This document shows positions 26,525-36,069 of a DNA stretch of 64,000 nucleotides, one piece after another; within the stretch, counting starts at the first letter, position 1; each line of letters opens with the position of its first letter. The DNA is taken from NCBI GenBank assembly GCA_043788745.1, contig JAYVTO010000003.1:1-64000 (forward strand), given 5' to 3'. Both the position numbers and the translations under genes were made by a program. The notes under the pieces are model-generated. The model was not told where the DNA came from. It was given only the letters and a program-made list of their open reading frames with translations, and ran no database searches. The DNA comes from JBBQWZ01 sp043788745 (GTDB lineage Bacteria; Acidobacteriota; Terriglobia; Bryobacterales; Bryobacteraceae).

Positions 26525-27508
26525 ATGCCACCACTTCGCGCGCTTCTCCTTACAACCGCCACCATCCTCCTCGCCAGCGGATGCGCCCGCGCCCGGGTTA
26601 CCACCGAAGTCAAGCCCGGCGGCGCCTGGACGCGCACCCTCGTCCTATCCGGCCAAGTCAAACAGGAAGGCGGCATGCAAACCGGTGCCTCTCTCGATGA
26701 CGCCTTTGTCATCCCGACGGGCGCTGCATGGAAGATTTCCGACGAGAAGAAAGAGCAGGAGCGCACCGTCACCGCCGTCCGCAATCTCAACGTCGGAGCG
26801 GCACTGAAGGGCGACCTCAGCCTGAAAGGCGACGCACCCAAAGGTACCCCTGGCGAACCGCCACCCGCGAACGCCAAGGCATCCCTGGTCCTCGTCAACG
26901 AAGCCACCATCTTGCGCCTCGCGGCCAATCGCTACGAGTACAAAGAGACGCTTAAGTGGGTCGGGCCCGCGGCCAAGGGCATTGCGGCGAACATGAAGCC
27001 GGAAGACATCGAGCAATTCAAGCAGTTTCTGCCGAAGTCGCTCGCCACCGACGCCAACGCGAGAGCGATCGGCGAGAAGGCCGCCGCGCTGGCGGTACCC
27101 ATTCTGTTTGGCCCCGGTGACCCGCTACTCGCGCTCGGGCTGCTGCATCCCGACCTCGCCGCGCGGCGCGCAAGCCAGCGCATCGGTGGAGTCATGATGA
27201 AAGCCCTGGAAGCCCAGTTCGGAGACAAGCTCCCGCTTGCCGAACGGCGCGAAGTTGCCCGCAAGCTGATCGACTCCGCGTTCGCGCAAGCCAAACCCAG
27301 CAAACCGGATCCGTCCGCAGGACCGCCCGACAGCGGTGGCAACTCGAAGCTTACGTCCCTGATGTTCGTGCTGAAGACGGCGGGAAAGATCATCTCCTCA
27401 AACGGAGAAGTTGACGATCTAACCGGCGAAGTATTCTGGGCGCTCTTTCCCGAAGCTGCTTCGCTCAAGCCAGTGACTTTGACCGCAATCGTAGAAATCG
27501 AAAAGTAG
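26525..27508 (+). CDS. hypothetical lipoprotein
   Basis: 327 residues starting MPPLRALLLTTATILLASGCARARV: a lipoprotein signal with lipobox LASGC. The mature part (VTTEVKPGGAWTRTLVLSGQ ... YEYKETLKW ... VTLTAIVEIEK) is beta-rich near both ends with a helical middle (170-260). No family is recognised. The start is preferred over an in-frame upstream GTG because the lipobox lies directly after it. It probably sits on the inner face of the outer membrane. Confidence 0.7.
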   Translation: MPPLRALLLTTATILLASGCARARVTTEVKPGGAWTRTLVLSGQVKQEGGMQTGASLDDAFVIPTGAAWKISDEKKEQERTVTAVRNLNVGAALKGDLSLKGDAPKGTPGEPPPANAKASLVLVNEATILRLAANRYEYKETLKWVGPAAKGIAANMKPEDIEQFKQFLPKSLATDANARAIGEKAAALAVPILFGPGDPLLALGLLHPDLAARRASQRIGGVMMKALEAQFGDKLPLAERREVARKLIDSAFAQAKPSKPDPSAGPPDSGGNSKLTSLMFVLKTAGKIISSNGEVDDLTGEVFWALFPEAASLKPVTLTAIVEIEK

Positions 27509-27686
27509 AACAACCGCGCCGGCCGGGCGGCTTGGGCAGAGGGCTTCGCCGACTGGGCAGACCTCGGGTTCTTGCTCAGATGTAGAGAATACCTGTTGCC
27601 GGATCGAGCGCCATGCTGCTGGGTGCAATCAGGCCATCCGCCACGGTCTTGCCTAGAGGCACAAAGAATTGTGTCCACAGGGTTCG

Positions 27687-27720
27687 TTGGCACAATTCCG
27701 CCCATTGGCACAGTTCCGCC
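27687..27720. repeat. two copies of a 16-bp direct repeat
   Basis: TTGGCACAATTCCGCC (27687-27702) and TTGGCACAGTTCCGCC (27705-27720) occur in tandem. A third copy lies at 28595-28610 in the same orientation, on the other side of the IS1595-like remnant. Such short repeats are found at the ends of some IS elements. Bases 27509-27900 otherwise hold no intact gene; a minus-strand stretch reading VADGLIAPSSMALDPATGILYI may be the end of a lost propeller gene. Confidence 0.45.
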
Positions 27721-27900
27721 ACCCAGCGAGTTGCTCTCCAGCAGAACTCGCCTCCGCTTCGCAACCAGTGATAACTTAAGATAGTGGTGCGTTTTGCCTA
27801 TCGCTTTGCAGCGACTGGTAAACCTGTCCCTATTTTCCGTGTCTCAGCGGAGGGGTTCACTCCAGTCTTTGTCCCCATTGTTCCCATTCCCGCCCCGCCT

Positions 27901-28409
27901 GGCCAGTTATGAGACGGCGCGGACGTGGCTGCATAAACTGAGACGTGCGATGGTCCGCCCGGAGCGGGTACCGGTCGGATCAGAATGCAGGTGATCAAGG
28001 ACTGTTCGGCGGTCAACTTGCACCGCTTCGTGGAAGACTCCATCGCGCCCGGCAGCTTGATCCACACAGACGTTCAATGGGCTATTCGGGGCTAGAAGAG
28101 AAAGGCTACCGCCGGGACATCAGGAAGATCAGGAATCAAAACAAGGAGGCCTCGAAGCTGGTGCCGCGCGTCCACCGGGTCGCATCCCTGGTGAAGCGCT
28201 GGCTGCTCGGTACACACCAGGGCGGAGTGGCTTATTACTACCTGCCCTACTGCCTGGACGAGTTCACCTTTCGCTTCAACCACCGGAAGTCAAAAAGCCG
28301 GGGCAAGCTCTTCTTTCGACTGATGCAGCAGGCTGTCACGACGCCGCCGAAGACCTACGACTCGAGGGTCCGGCAGGAAAGAGAAACACTACAGGTTGGG
28401 GTAAGCTGA
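27901..28409 (+). pseudogene. IS1595-family transposase, degenerate
   Basis: Three pieces of an ISXO2/IS1595-type transposase lie in order but in different frames: SYETARTWLHKLRRAMVRPER (from about 27904), then GRIRMQVIKDCSAVNLHRFVEDSIAPGSLIHTD (to a stop at 28093), then MGYSGLEEKGYRRD ... LVPRVHRVASLVKRWLLGTHQGG ... CLDEFTFRFNHRKSKSRGKLFFRLMQQAV (to 28409). The DDE core between the first two pieces, including the first catalytic Asp region, is deleted and the zinc-ribbon N-terminus is missing. The element cannot encode an active enzyme. Confidence 0.8.
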
Positions 28410-28594
28410 GTGAAGGGGATATCCACCTGACTCGATTGTTTATGGAGGGTAGACAAGAAAGGGGAAACAATGGTGCCAAGGATTCCGGGGCATGATCGTT
28501 TGTGAGTGTCCCTTCGCCGAAAAACGAGTTCGATGATTCTATTTGTCCCTTTCGTTACACTTTTTTGGGGGCGCTTCAGTACGTTGAAAGTACG

Positions 28595-28610
28595 TTGGCA
28601 CAGTTCCGCC
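28595..28610. repeat. third copy of the TTGGCACAGTTCCGCC repeat
   Basis: Identical to the copy at 27705-27720 and in the same orientation, about 890 bp away. Together they bracket the IS1595-like remnant. Confidence 0.45.
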
Positions 28611-28737
28611 CCCAGTTTCGCCCCCAATTCTTCCACATTTGTCGTTCACTAGATAACATTAGATACATTAGATTCATGCTTTAGCACTACTGATGTACTA
28701 GAGGTATTTTGGCCCTTGACCGCCTAGGGTTAAAGAC

Positions 28738-29244
28738 CTACTCTGGGTCAGTCGGAGGGAAAACCGCAGGGAAAACCGTGTCAAACGTGACACGCGCCAG
28801 CGTGCACATGCGTTCGACGGCAATGGTTCGACAGTCTTCCGTTCCTTTATCCTCTGTTCGACGGTCATTGCGCCTTGCCTCTGTGCTTCGACCTGAATGT
28901 GTTCGAAGACCCGTTGCGGCAGCTTGTTCGCGCTGACGCATTTCCTTGATCCGCTGCAAGACGCCTTTAAAAAAACGATTTTCCGCCGTCAGTTGACCGA
29001 CCAGCCGCTCGAGTTCGGCATGCGTACGCGCTTCGGTGACGCGTTTGGGAGGCCGCCCGCGAGGCAATATCGGCCGGCCTTCGAGGCTCGCGTCGCCCCA
29101 CCGGTACAACACCTGGCGCGCGATGCCGAGTTCCTGGCTCAAGCCACGAACACTCTCTCCGGCGCGGATGCGGTCGATGACTTTCTTCTAGAACGTAGGA
29201 TCGAAATCCCGTTGCTTCTGTATGTTCACAATGTTCAGCTCCAT
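28738..29244 (-). pseudogene. IS3-type OrfA-like transposase, interrupted by a stop codon
   Basis: Starting at 29244 the frame reads MELNIVNIQKQRDFDPTF, then TAG at 29190-29188, then KKVIDRIRAGESVRGLSQELGIARQVLYRWGDASLEGRPILPRG and ELERLVGQLTAENRFFKGVLQRIKEMRQREQ. The HTH (GESVRGLSQELGIARQVLYRW) and the leucine-zipper-like segment are typical of IS3/IS911 OrfA. The C-terminal ~50 residues after REQ do not fit and may be out of frame. No OrfB with a DDE domain is present. Bases 29245-29537 show no other gene. Confidence 0.65.
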
Positions 29245-29537
29245 TCGGTGGATACTGTCACCGTTTATCGTGTCTCACTTTTGGGGCGCGCTCCAGACGT
29301 TTGGCGCGGTTTTACGGTCAATGAAATCAACAGCTTGTCCCAAAACGGTGCGGCGCGTGGTTGCGGCAGTTGAGGCGGCTTCAGAGTCTGAGGGCCCCCT
29401 CGTCAGACAAGAACCTCAGAAACAACGAAAAGAAGGCTTCCTAACCGGCAAAGACGGCCTCCAACTTCGTCGACCGACAGCCGCGCGAGCCGAAATCACG
29501 CATTGCCAAGCATCTCAAAGCGTTGTAAACTTGTTAC

Positions 29538-30515
29538 ATGGGCAAGTCTATCGATTCAGTAGGCATTCTGTATGAGCACCCCGAGTGGTTCCAGCTCCTC
29601 TTCGCCGAGCTCGGCCGCCGCAGCATCCCGGTGACGCACCTCCACGCCGAGCGGCTGCTGTTCGATCCCGAAGCCGACGACCTGCCCGCGCTCGTCGTCA
29701 ACCGCATGAGCCCGTCTTCCTGGAAGCGCGGCCACGGCAACGGTCTGTTCGCCGTCCGCGACTACCTGGCACATCTTGAAGAGGCTGGCGTCGATGTCGT
29801 CAACGGCAGCCACGCCTACGGAGTGGAAATCTCGAAGGCGCGGCAGCTGGATATCCTCCGGCGCGGCGGAGTCCCGTATCCCAAAGCGCGCGTCGTGAAT
29901 CATCCGTCACTAGTCGTCGAAGCGGCGCGCGGTCTGCGCTTCCCGGTCGTCACCAAACCCAACATCGGCGGCAGCGGAGCAGGCATTATGCGCTTCGACA
30001 CCGCCGAGCAACTTGCTGAAGCAGCCGCAGCCGGCACCATCGATCTCGGCGTCGACAACGTCGGACTGGTGCAGGAGTTCCTACCCGCGCGCGGCGGTTC
30101 GATCGTCCGCGTCGAAGTCCTCGACGGTGAGTTCCTCTACGCGATCCAGATCTGGCCCGACAATTCGAACTTCAACCTCTGCCCCGCCGACATCTGTCAG
30201 CAAGGCGCGGCCGAAGACCTCGGAGTCTGTCCCGCGGAGCCCAAGAAGAAGCTCCGTATCGAAGGCTTCTATCCCCCGCAAGCCGCCATCGACGGCGCAC
30301 TCAAGCTGGCGAAAGCCGCGAAGCTCGACGTCGGCGGTATCGAATACCTGATCGACGATCGCACCGGCGAAGTGAACTACTACGACATCAACGCGCTTTC
30401 GAACTTCGTCACCGACGCGATCCACGTAGTCGGCTTCGATCCAACGGCGCGGTTCGCCGATTACCTCGAACGCCGCCTCGCGCGCGTTCTGGAACCGGCG
30501 CTCGCGATGTCTTAA
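29538..30515 (+). CDS. ATP-grasp carboxylate-amine ligase (RimK-like)
   Basis: 325 residues. N-terminal Rossmann-like pre-ATP-grasp region (SIDSVGILYEHPEWFQLLFAELGRR), then RQLDILRRGGVPYPKARVV and RFPVVTKPNIGGSGAGIMRFD, the ATP-binding lysine and glycine-rich loop. The metal/ATP site is near the end: VGGIEYLIDDRTGEVNYYDINALSNF (Glu and D-x-N). Such enzymes activate a carboxylate as acyl phosphate and join it to an amine or thiol, as RimK and lysine/glutamate ligases do. The substrate is unknown. No carrier protein or partner gene is adjacent. Confidence 0.8.
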   Translation: MGKSIDSVGILYEHPEWFQLLFAELGRRSIPVTHLHAERLLFDPEADDLPALVVNRMSPSSWKRGHGNGLFAVRDYLAHLEEAGVDVVNGSHAYGVEISKARQLDILRRGGVPYPKARVVNHPSLVVEAARGLRFPVVTKPNIGGSGAGIMRFDTAEQLAEAAAAGTIDLGVDNVGLVQEFLPARGGSIVRVEVLDGEFLYAIQIWPDNSNFNLCPADICQQGAAEDLGVCPAEPKKKLRIEGFYPPQAAIDGALKLAKAAKLDVGGIEYLIDDRTGEVNYYDINALSNFVTDAIHVVGFDPTARFADYLERRLARVLEPALAMS

Positions 30516-30695
30516 CTGCTGACACGTTCAACTGCTATTTCCCCCGCGGCCTGAACCTTGGGCTCGTGCCGCATGATTTCGGCTCTGACGGCCGCTAAGG
30601 CTCGGCACAACCCCCGGATGCCAATCCAGCAAGGAGCCGCAGACGAAGTCAGGTTCATGGCCCCGGCCCGTTCGTCGAGGTTGAGAGGCGAGTAC

Positions 30696-30715
30696 GCGCG
30701 ACCTTACGGTCGCGC
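30696..30715. repeat. GC-rich hairpin
   Basis: GCGCGACC-TTAC-GGTCGCGC is a perfect 8-bp stem with a four-base loop, similar in size to the hairpins at 21913-21958. It lies in the convergent gap upstream of the terminator at 30738. Confidence 0.4.
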
Positions 30716-30737
30716 CTCGTATACGGCTTCAGACAAG

Positions 30738-30766
30738 AAAGCCCGGCGCAAACAGCGCCGGGCTTT
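30738..30766. terminator. bidirectional rho-independent terminator
   Basis: AAAGCCCGGCGC (30738-30749) and GCGCCGGGCTTT (30755-30766) form a perfect 12-bp stem with loop AAACA. It sits between the convergent ATP-grasp (+) and FadJ-like (-) genes and can serve both. The run of A/T pairs at the foot provides short U tracts on either strand. Confidence 0.75.
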
Positions 30767-30788
30767 GACGAACAACCAGAGCAAGAAA

Positions 30789-32906
30789 CTACGCGGAAGC
30801 CAAAGCTGACTCCTTCTGCTTGTCCCATTCCTTGAAGCTCGAGCCTGCTTCCGCAAGCTGCTTCAACAAGGGAGCCGGAGCCCAGAAGTCGCCGTGCGCC
30901 TTCTCGAATTCGCAGACGCGGTCGTAGACCTTCTTCAAGCCAACTGTATCGGCGTAGCACATCGGACCGCCGCGCCACGCCGGGAAGCCGTAGCCCATCA
31001 GGTACACGATGTCGATGTCGACGGCGCGCAGTGCAAAGCCCTCTTCAAGGATCTTCGCGCCTTCATTGACCAGCGCGTAGATGGTGCGTTCAATGATCTC
31101 TTCGTTGGAGATCGTGCGACGCGTGATGCCGGATTCGGCGGCGGCCTTCTCGATCAGCTCGGTGACCAGTGGATCCGGCGTTGGGCGACGGTTCTCGTCG
31201 TACTTGTACCAGCCCGATCCCGTCTTCTGCCCGTAGCGGCCCATCTCGCAAAGCATGTCGGAGATCTTCGCGTAGCGGCGCTTCGGATCGCGCAAGTGCG
31301 CGTACTCCTTGCGAATCCGCCAGCCGACGTCGAGGCCGGCGAGGTCGCCCATCGCGAGCGGGCCCATCGCCATGCCCCATTCGTAGAGCGCCCCGTCGAT
31401 CTGCTCCGGCGCGGCGCCTTCTTCGGTCAGGAACACGGCTTCGCGGCCGTACGGATCGACCATGCGATTGCCGATGAAGCCGCGGCAGTTGCCCGCGAGC
31501 ACGCCGACCTTACTCAGCTTCTTGGCGAGAGCCATCGACGTCGCGATCACGCTCTTGCTGGTCTTCGCGCCCTTCACGATCTCAAGCAGCCGCATTACGT
31601 TCGCGGGGCTGAAGAAGTGATGGCCGATCACCATCTCCGGACGCTTGGTGGCCGCGGCGATCTCGTCGATGCTCAAGGTCGAAGTGTTCGACGCGAGAAT
31701 GCAAGCGGCCTTCGCGATTCCGTCGAGCGCCGAGAAGATCTCCTTCTTCAAAGCCATGCCTTCAAACACGGCTTCGACGATAATATCGACCTTCTCAAAA
31801 CCTTCGTAGGTCAGCTGCGGAGTGATTAGCGCCATGCGCTGATCCATCACGTCCTGCGAGAAGCGGCCCTTCTTCACCGAGTTGGAGTAATTCCTGGCGA
31901 TGATCGCCATGCCCTTGTCGAGCCCTTCCCGCGTGGTTTCCTTGATGAGGACGGGGATGCCCGCATTGGCATAGTTCATCGCGATGCCGCCGCCCATCGT
32001 GCCCGCGCCGATGACGGCCGCGCTCTTGATGTCGTACATCGGCGTGTCTTTGTCGATACCGGGAATCTTGGCCACGGCACGCTCGCCGAAGAACGCATGG
32101 ATGAGCGACTTCGACTGGTTGTCGAAGAGGCACTTCTGGAAGAGTTCCGCTTCCTTCTTGCAGCCATCTTCGAAGTTCATCATCGTGGCGGCTTCGACGG
32201 CGTCGATCGCGGCGACGGGCGCGATCTGCCCGCGCTTGGTCTTCTTCGCTTCCTTGCGCGCGGCGTCGAATACACCGGGCTCCGCTTTCAGCTTGTCGGT
32301 AAGGTCGCGCGTCTTGCGGATGGCGGTCTGCTGCTTCGCGAACGCAATGGCGCCATCGAGCAGGTCGCCTTCGACGATCTGGTCGATGATGCCGAACTGC
32401 AGCGCTTCGGCGGCCTTGATCGGCTCACCGTAGGCGCACATCTCGATGGCCTTCTGGATGCCGGCAAGACGCGGCAGGCGCTGCGTGCCCGCGGCGCCGG
32501 GGATGATGCCGAGTTTGCATTCGGGCTGGCCGACCTGTGCCGACGCCACCGCTACGCGATAGTGCCCGGACATCGCGACCTCAAGTCCGCCGCCGAACGC
32601 GGTGCCGTGGATCGCCATTACGACAGGCTTCGGGCAATCTTCCACGCCGATCAGCCCCGCAGTCAGGCTCAAGCGCGGGCGTTGGCCCGAGGTCATCTTG
32701 CCAAACTCGCGGATGTCCGCGCCGGCGATGAACGTGCGGCCGCCGCCGATAATCACAATCGACTGCACAGCCGGGTCTGCACCCGCGGTCTGCACATGCG
32801 CGAGAATGCCTTCCGGTACTCCGGGCGAAAGCGCATTCACCGGCGGGTTCTCAATCGTAATCACGGCAACGCCATCGCGATGCGTCAATGTAACCAGTTC
32901 ACTCAT
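30789..32906 (-). CDS. bifunctional enoyl-CoA hydratase / 3-hydroxyacyl-CoA dehydrogenase (FadJ/FadB-like)
   Basis: 705 residues. Residues ~1-190 are crotonase-type: oxyanion loop GGRTFIAGADIREFG and the catalytic-glutamate region GGLEVAMSGHYRVAVASAQVGQPECKLGIIPGAAGTQRLPR. Residues ~290-470 bind NAD (IGAGTMGGGIAMNYANAGIPV) and carry the catalytic His in GHHFFSPANVMRLLEIV; 480-700 are the paired dehydrogenase C-terminal domains. It carries out two beta-oxidation steps in the cytoplasm, hydration of enoyl-CoA and oxidation of the hydroxyacyl-CoA. The upstream FadD gene is 24 bp away and belongs to the same unit. Confidence 0.93.
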   Translation of the reverse strand: MSELVTLTHRDGVAVITIENPPVNALSPGVPEGILAHVQTAGADPAVQSIVIIGGGRTFIAGADIREFGKMTSGQRPRLSLTAGLIGVEDCPKPVVMAIHGTAFGGGLEVAMSGHYRVAVASAQVGQPECKLGIIPGAAGTQRLPRLAGIQKAIEMCAYGEPIKAAEALQFGIIDQIVEGDLLDGAIAFAKQQTAIRKTRDLTDKLKAEPGVFDAARKEAKKTKRGQIAPVAAIDAVEAATMMNFEDGCKKEAELFQKCLFDNQSKSLIHAFFGERAVAKIPGIDKDTPMYDIKSAAVIGAGTMGGGIAMNYANAGIPVLIKETTREGLDKGMAIIARNYSNSVKKGRFSQDVMDQRMALITPQLTYEGFEKVDIIVEAVFEGMALKKEIFSALDGIAKAACILASNTSTLSIDEIAAATKRPEMVIGHHFFSPANVMRLLEIVKGAKTSKSVIATSMALAKKLSKVGVLAGNCRGFIGNRMVDPYGREAVFLTEEGAAPEQIDGALYEWGMAMGPLAMGDLAGLDVGWRIRKEYAHLRDPKRRYAKISDMLCEMGRYGQKTGSGWYKYDENRRPTPDPLVTELIEKAAAESGITRRTISNEEIIERTIYALVNEGAKILEEGFALRAVDIDIVYLMGYGFPAWRGGPMCYADTVGLKKVYDRVCEFEKAHGDFWAPAPLLKQLAEAGSSFKEWDKQKESALASA

Positions 32907-32930
32907 AGGGGTCCTTTATCGATTTGGAAA

Positions 32931-34580
32931 TTAGCTCTTGGTAGATGCCTGATCGCGCAACTCACGGCGCAATACTTTGCCGACGCTGCTTTTCGGCAGC
33001 GACGGTACGAACTCGATTGCTGTCGGCAGCTTGAACTTCGCCAGCCGCTCTTTTGAGAACGCCAGCAGTTCTTCCGCGGTAGCGGAGACGCCGGACTTCA
33101 ATACGACGTACGCCTTCACCTCTTCGCCGCGATAGGCGTGCGGAACGCCGATCACAGCCGCTTCCATCACGGCCGGGTGCGTGAACAACACATCCTCCAC
33201 CTCGTTCGGAAACACCTTCAGGCCGCTGACGATGATCATGTCCTTCTTACGTTGGACGATGTAGAAGAAGCCGTCCTCATCCATGCGGGATACGTCACCG
33301 GTGTAGAGCCAGCCGTCGCGCAACGCGTAGGCAGTCTCTTCGGGGCGGTTCCAGTAGCCCTTCATGACTTGCGGTCCGCGAATGCAAAGCTCGCCTTCTT
33401 CGCCGAGCGGAACCTCAATCAGGCCGGTCTCGATGTCGACGATCTTCACCTCCGTCGACGGCACGGGCAACCCGACACTGCCCGGCTTGCGCTTCGCGAG
33501 CATCGGCGTCGAATGCGTGGTGGGCGAGGCTTCGGTCAAACCATAGCCTTCCGCGATGGTCGCGCCGCTCATCAATTCGAACTGCTCGATCACTTCAAGA
33601 GGCAGCGGCGCTGAGCCGCTGTTGAACGTCTTCACTTCGTCGAGTCCGCAGGTCTTCGCATCGGGATGATTCAGAAGCGCAATATAGAGTGTGGGTACGC
33701 CAGGAAAGAACGAAGGCTTGTACTTGCGGAAGTAGTCGAGAACGAGATTGATGTCGAACTTCGGCACCAGAATCTGCATCGTGCCATTCCAGCAGGAAAG
33801 CAGAATGCAGATGGACAACGCATAGATGTGGAAGTAGGGGATGACGACGATCATCCGCTCCTCGCCCTTGCGTGTGAAGTACCCGCCCCACGGCACCACC
33901 TGTATCACGTTCGCGTAGAGGTTCTGGTGGGTGAGCATCGCGCCCTTCGACACTCCAGTGGTTCCGCCCGTGTACTGTAGGACTGCGACGTCGTTCGCGG
34001 CGTCGATCTCGACCCGCGGCAGCTTCACTTCGGTTACGCCTCGCAGCAGCCCGGTGTAGGACACAGTGCCTGAAATCAAAGGCGCGGATGCCTTCTGGTC
34101 GCTGTACTCAGCGAGGCTGGTGATGATGACGGTTTCGATCTTGGTGTTCGGCTGAATGCCGAGAATCATCTCCGCATTTGTATCGAGCGTGATCATCGCG
34201 CGAATGCCCGCGTCGTTCGCCTGATGCTGGACCTCGCGCGCCGTGTACGCAGGATTGAAGTTCGCGCAGATCGCGCCGAGGCGCATCAACGCGAAGAACG
34301 CGATCATGTACTGCGGCGAGTTCGGCAGCATAATTCCGACGCGATCACCCTTCGCGATGCCCATCTGGTGGAACGCGCAAGCGAGGCGGTCCGCCTGTTC
34401 TTTGATCTCCGCGAACGTCAGTTCCGCGCCTTGAAATGCGGTCGCGGTCCGATGCCGATATTGGCTCGCCGCGAGGGAGATCAGGTGATACAGCGAGCGC
34501 TGCGGCAACGTTGTCGTCGCGGGAACCCAGGGGTCATATTGAGCCAACCAAGGCTTCGAGGCGTAGGGGCTTGCGGTCAT
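32931..34580 (-). CDS. fadD: long-chain fatty-acid--CoA ligase
   Basis: About 549 residues from MTASPYASKPWLAQYDPWVP; an in-frame upstream extension to 34634 overlaps the opposite gene. AMP-binding signature VLQYTGGTTGVSKGAMLTHQN, adenine site EGYGLTEASPTTHS, hinge and ribose region DGWLYTGDVSRMDEDGFFYIVQRKKDMIIVSGLKVFPNEVEDVL, and the catalytic lysine near the end in LPKSSVGKVLRREL. It activates fatty acids to acyl-CoA at the inner face of the membrane and feeds the FadJ-like enzyme encoded just downstream. Confidence 0.93.
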   Translation of the reverse strand: MTASPYASKPWLAQYDPWVPATTTLPQRSLYHLISLAASQYRHRTATAFQGAELTFAEIKEQADRLACAFHQMGIAKGDRVGIMLPNSPQYMIAFFALMRLGAICANFNPAYTAREVQHQANDAGIRAMITLDTNAEMILGIQPNTKIETVIITSLAEYSDQKASAPLISGTVSYTGLLRGVTEVKLPRVEIDAANDVAVLQYTGGTTGVSKGAMLTHQNLYANVIQVVPWGGYFTRKGEERMIVVIPYFHIYALSICILLSCWNGTMQILVPKFDINLVLDYFRKYKPSFFPGVPTLYIALLNHPDAKTCGLDEVKTFNSGSAPLPLEVIEQFELMSGATIAEGYGLTEASPTTHSTPMLAKRKPGSVGLPVPSTEVKIVDIETGLIEVPLGEEGELCIRGPQVMKGYWNRPEETAYALRDGWLYTGDVSRMDEDGFFYIVQRKKDMIIVSGLKVFPNEVEDVLFTHPAVMEAAVIGVPHAYRGEEVKAYVVLKSGVSATAEELLAFSKERLAKFKLPTAIEFVPSLPKSSVGKVLRRELRDQASTKS

Positions 34581-34653
34581 CTGAGGGGTTCTCTCTGAAA
34601 AAGACTCGGAACTCGTGATTATACTGCGCGGCATCCGCTACAATTGCGGGACG

Positions 34654-36060
34654 TTGACTACGACTACGCAAGAGACGCCTCATTCTGATCGCGGTCTGAT
34701 TCGCGGGCTGACGTTCGCGAGCACAACCACGCTGGTGATTGGCTCGATCATCGGCACGGGCGTGTACTTCAAAGCTGCGGTAATGGCGCAACTCGTGGGA
34801 TCTCCGTGGCTTGTGCTGGCCGCGTGGGCGGCCGCCGGATTCCTGACGCTGTGCGGCGCATTGTGCTTCGCCGAACTTGGCGGCATGATGCCAAACTCAG
34901 GCGGGCAGTACATTTGGCTGCGGACGGCGTTCGGCGAACAGACCGCGTTCCTGTGCGGATGGACTTGCACCGTCGTCGGAGCCGCGGGGATCGCTGCACT
35001 TGGAGTCGGTTTTGCGACGTTTCTTTCGGCCATCATTCCCATGCCGGGTATTTGGGCCGAGGCGGATTTCCCTTCCTTGCGCTTCCACTGGCAAATCGGT
35101 CCTCGCGAAGGTGTCGCTGTGCTCGCGATCCTGGTGCTCGGCGTCATCAACTGTCTGGGCATCGCGTTCGGCGGCCGGGTGCAGCTTGTATTGACGCTGG
35201 CAAAATGCTTCGGCATCGGCTTGGTCGTACTCGGCGCGTTCTTCTTCGCCAGCTCTGGATCTCCTTCGCATTTTGAGGCACCAGCCGCATCCGCATGGCC
35301 CGGATTCACGGCGTTCGGAGCGGCGATGCTCGCTGCGTTGTGGGCATGCGATGGCTGGGCCTTCATGCCGATGGTGGCGGGCGAAGTGCGCGACCCGGAG
35401 CGCAACGTGCCGCGCGCGCTGATCCTGGGTGTGCTGGTTGTGCTGGCTCTTTACGGTTTGGCGAATCTCGCGTACTTTTGGGCACTGCCGTTCGCTGAAG
35501 TGGCGAACTCGAACTCAACGCAGTTCCGGAACGCACTGCCTGTCGCATCGAAAACGGCGCAAACGTTTCTCGGCATCAATGGACCGGCCATCGTGTCGGC
35601 GATCTTCATGACGTCGGCGGCAGGCGCGTTGAACGGCGTATTGCTGTCGGTTGCGCGTCTTCCGTTCGCGATGTCACGCGACAAACTGCTACCGTCGAAG
35701 ATCGGCGAGCTCCACGCGTCGACGCGCGTGCCCGTCGTCTCGATCCTCGGCGTAACGATCTGGTCAGCCATGCTTGCGGTGTCCGGCACATACGATCAGT
35801 TGACTGACTTCGTAATTTTCGGCGAGTGGATCTTCTACGCATTGGCAGTGGCGGCAGTGTTCGTACTTCGCAAACGGAACCCGGACGCGGCGCGTCCGTA
35901 TCGCACGTTGGGCTATCCGCTGACGCCGGCAATCTTCCTCTGCGGCGCCGGGTTCTTAGTGGCGAACACGCTGGTGGCGCGGCCGCTCGAATCGGCGGTG
36001 GGGCTGGGATTCATCGCTCTCGGGTTCCCGATGTACTGGACGTTTCGTCGGAAGTCCTAG
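34654..36060 (+). CDS. APC-family amino acid permease
   Basis: About 468 residues with 12 predicted membrane helices. The first helix carries the substrate-binding unwound motif IGSIIGTGVYF, standard for the amino acid/polyamine/organocation superfamily. A TTG at 34654 (TTTTQETPHSDRGLIRGLTF) is preferred; a GTG at 34615 would add 13 residues but spans a TACAAT -10-like box (34639-34644). Neither has a good Shine-Dalgarno sequence, so the start is uncertain. The closest layout is that of the LAT/serine-threonine exchanger type permeases. It diverges from fadD with almost no intergenic space. Confidence 0.85.
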   Translation: MTTTTQETPHSDRGLIRGLTFASTTTLVIGSIIGTGVYFKAAVMAQLVGSPWLVLAAWAAAGFLTLCGALCFAELGGMMPNSGGQYIWLRTAFGEQTAFLCGWTCTVVGAAGIAALGVGFATFLSAIIPMPGIWAEADFPSLRFHWQIGPREGVAVLAILVLGVINCLGIAFGGRVQLVLTLAKCFGIGLVVLGAFFFASSGSPSHFEAPAASAWPGFTAFGAAMLAALWACDGWAFMPMVAGEVRDPERNVPRALILGVLVVLALYGLANLAYFWALPFAEVANSNSTQFRNALPVASKTAQTFLGINGPAIVSAIFMTSAAGALNGVLLSVARLPFAMSRDKLLPSKIGELHASTRVPVVSILGVTIWSAMLAVSGTYDQLTDFVIFGEWIFYALAVAAVFVLRKRNPDAARPYRTLGYPLTPAIFLCGAGFLVANTLVARPLESAVGLGFIALGFPMYWTFRRKS

Positions 36061-36069
36061 CAGCGCGAG

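Noticed and set aside
27576..27764. minus-strand frame ending in VADGLIAPSSMALDPATGILYI
   Set aside because: Could be the end of a lost NHL/ScyD-type propeller gene, but only about 22 residues look meaningful and the rest is built from the direct repeat. Not strong enough for a feature of its own.
29222..29575. 117-codon plus-strand frame before the ATP-grasp gene
   Set aside because: Overlaps the OrfA pseudogene start on the other strand and shows no family pattern; composition is uneven.
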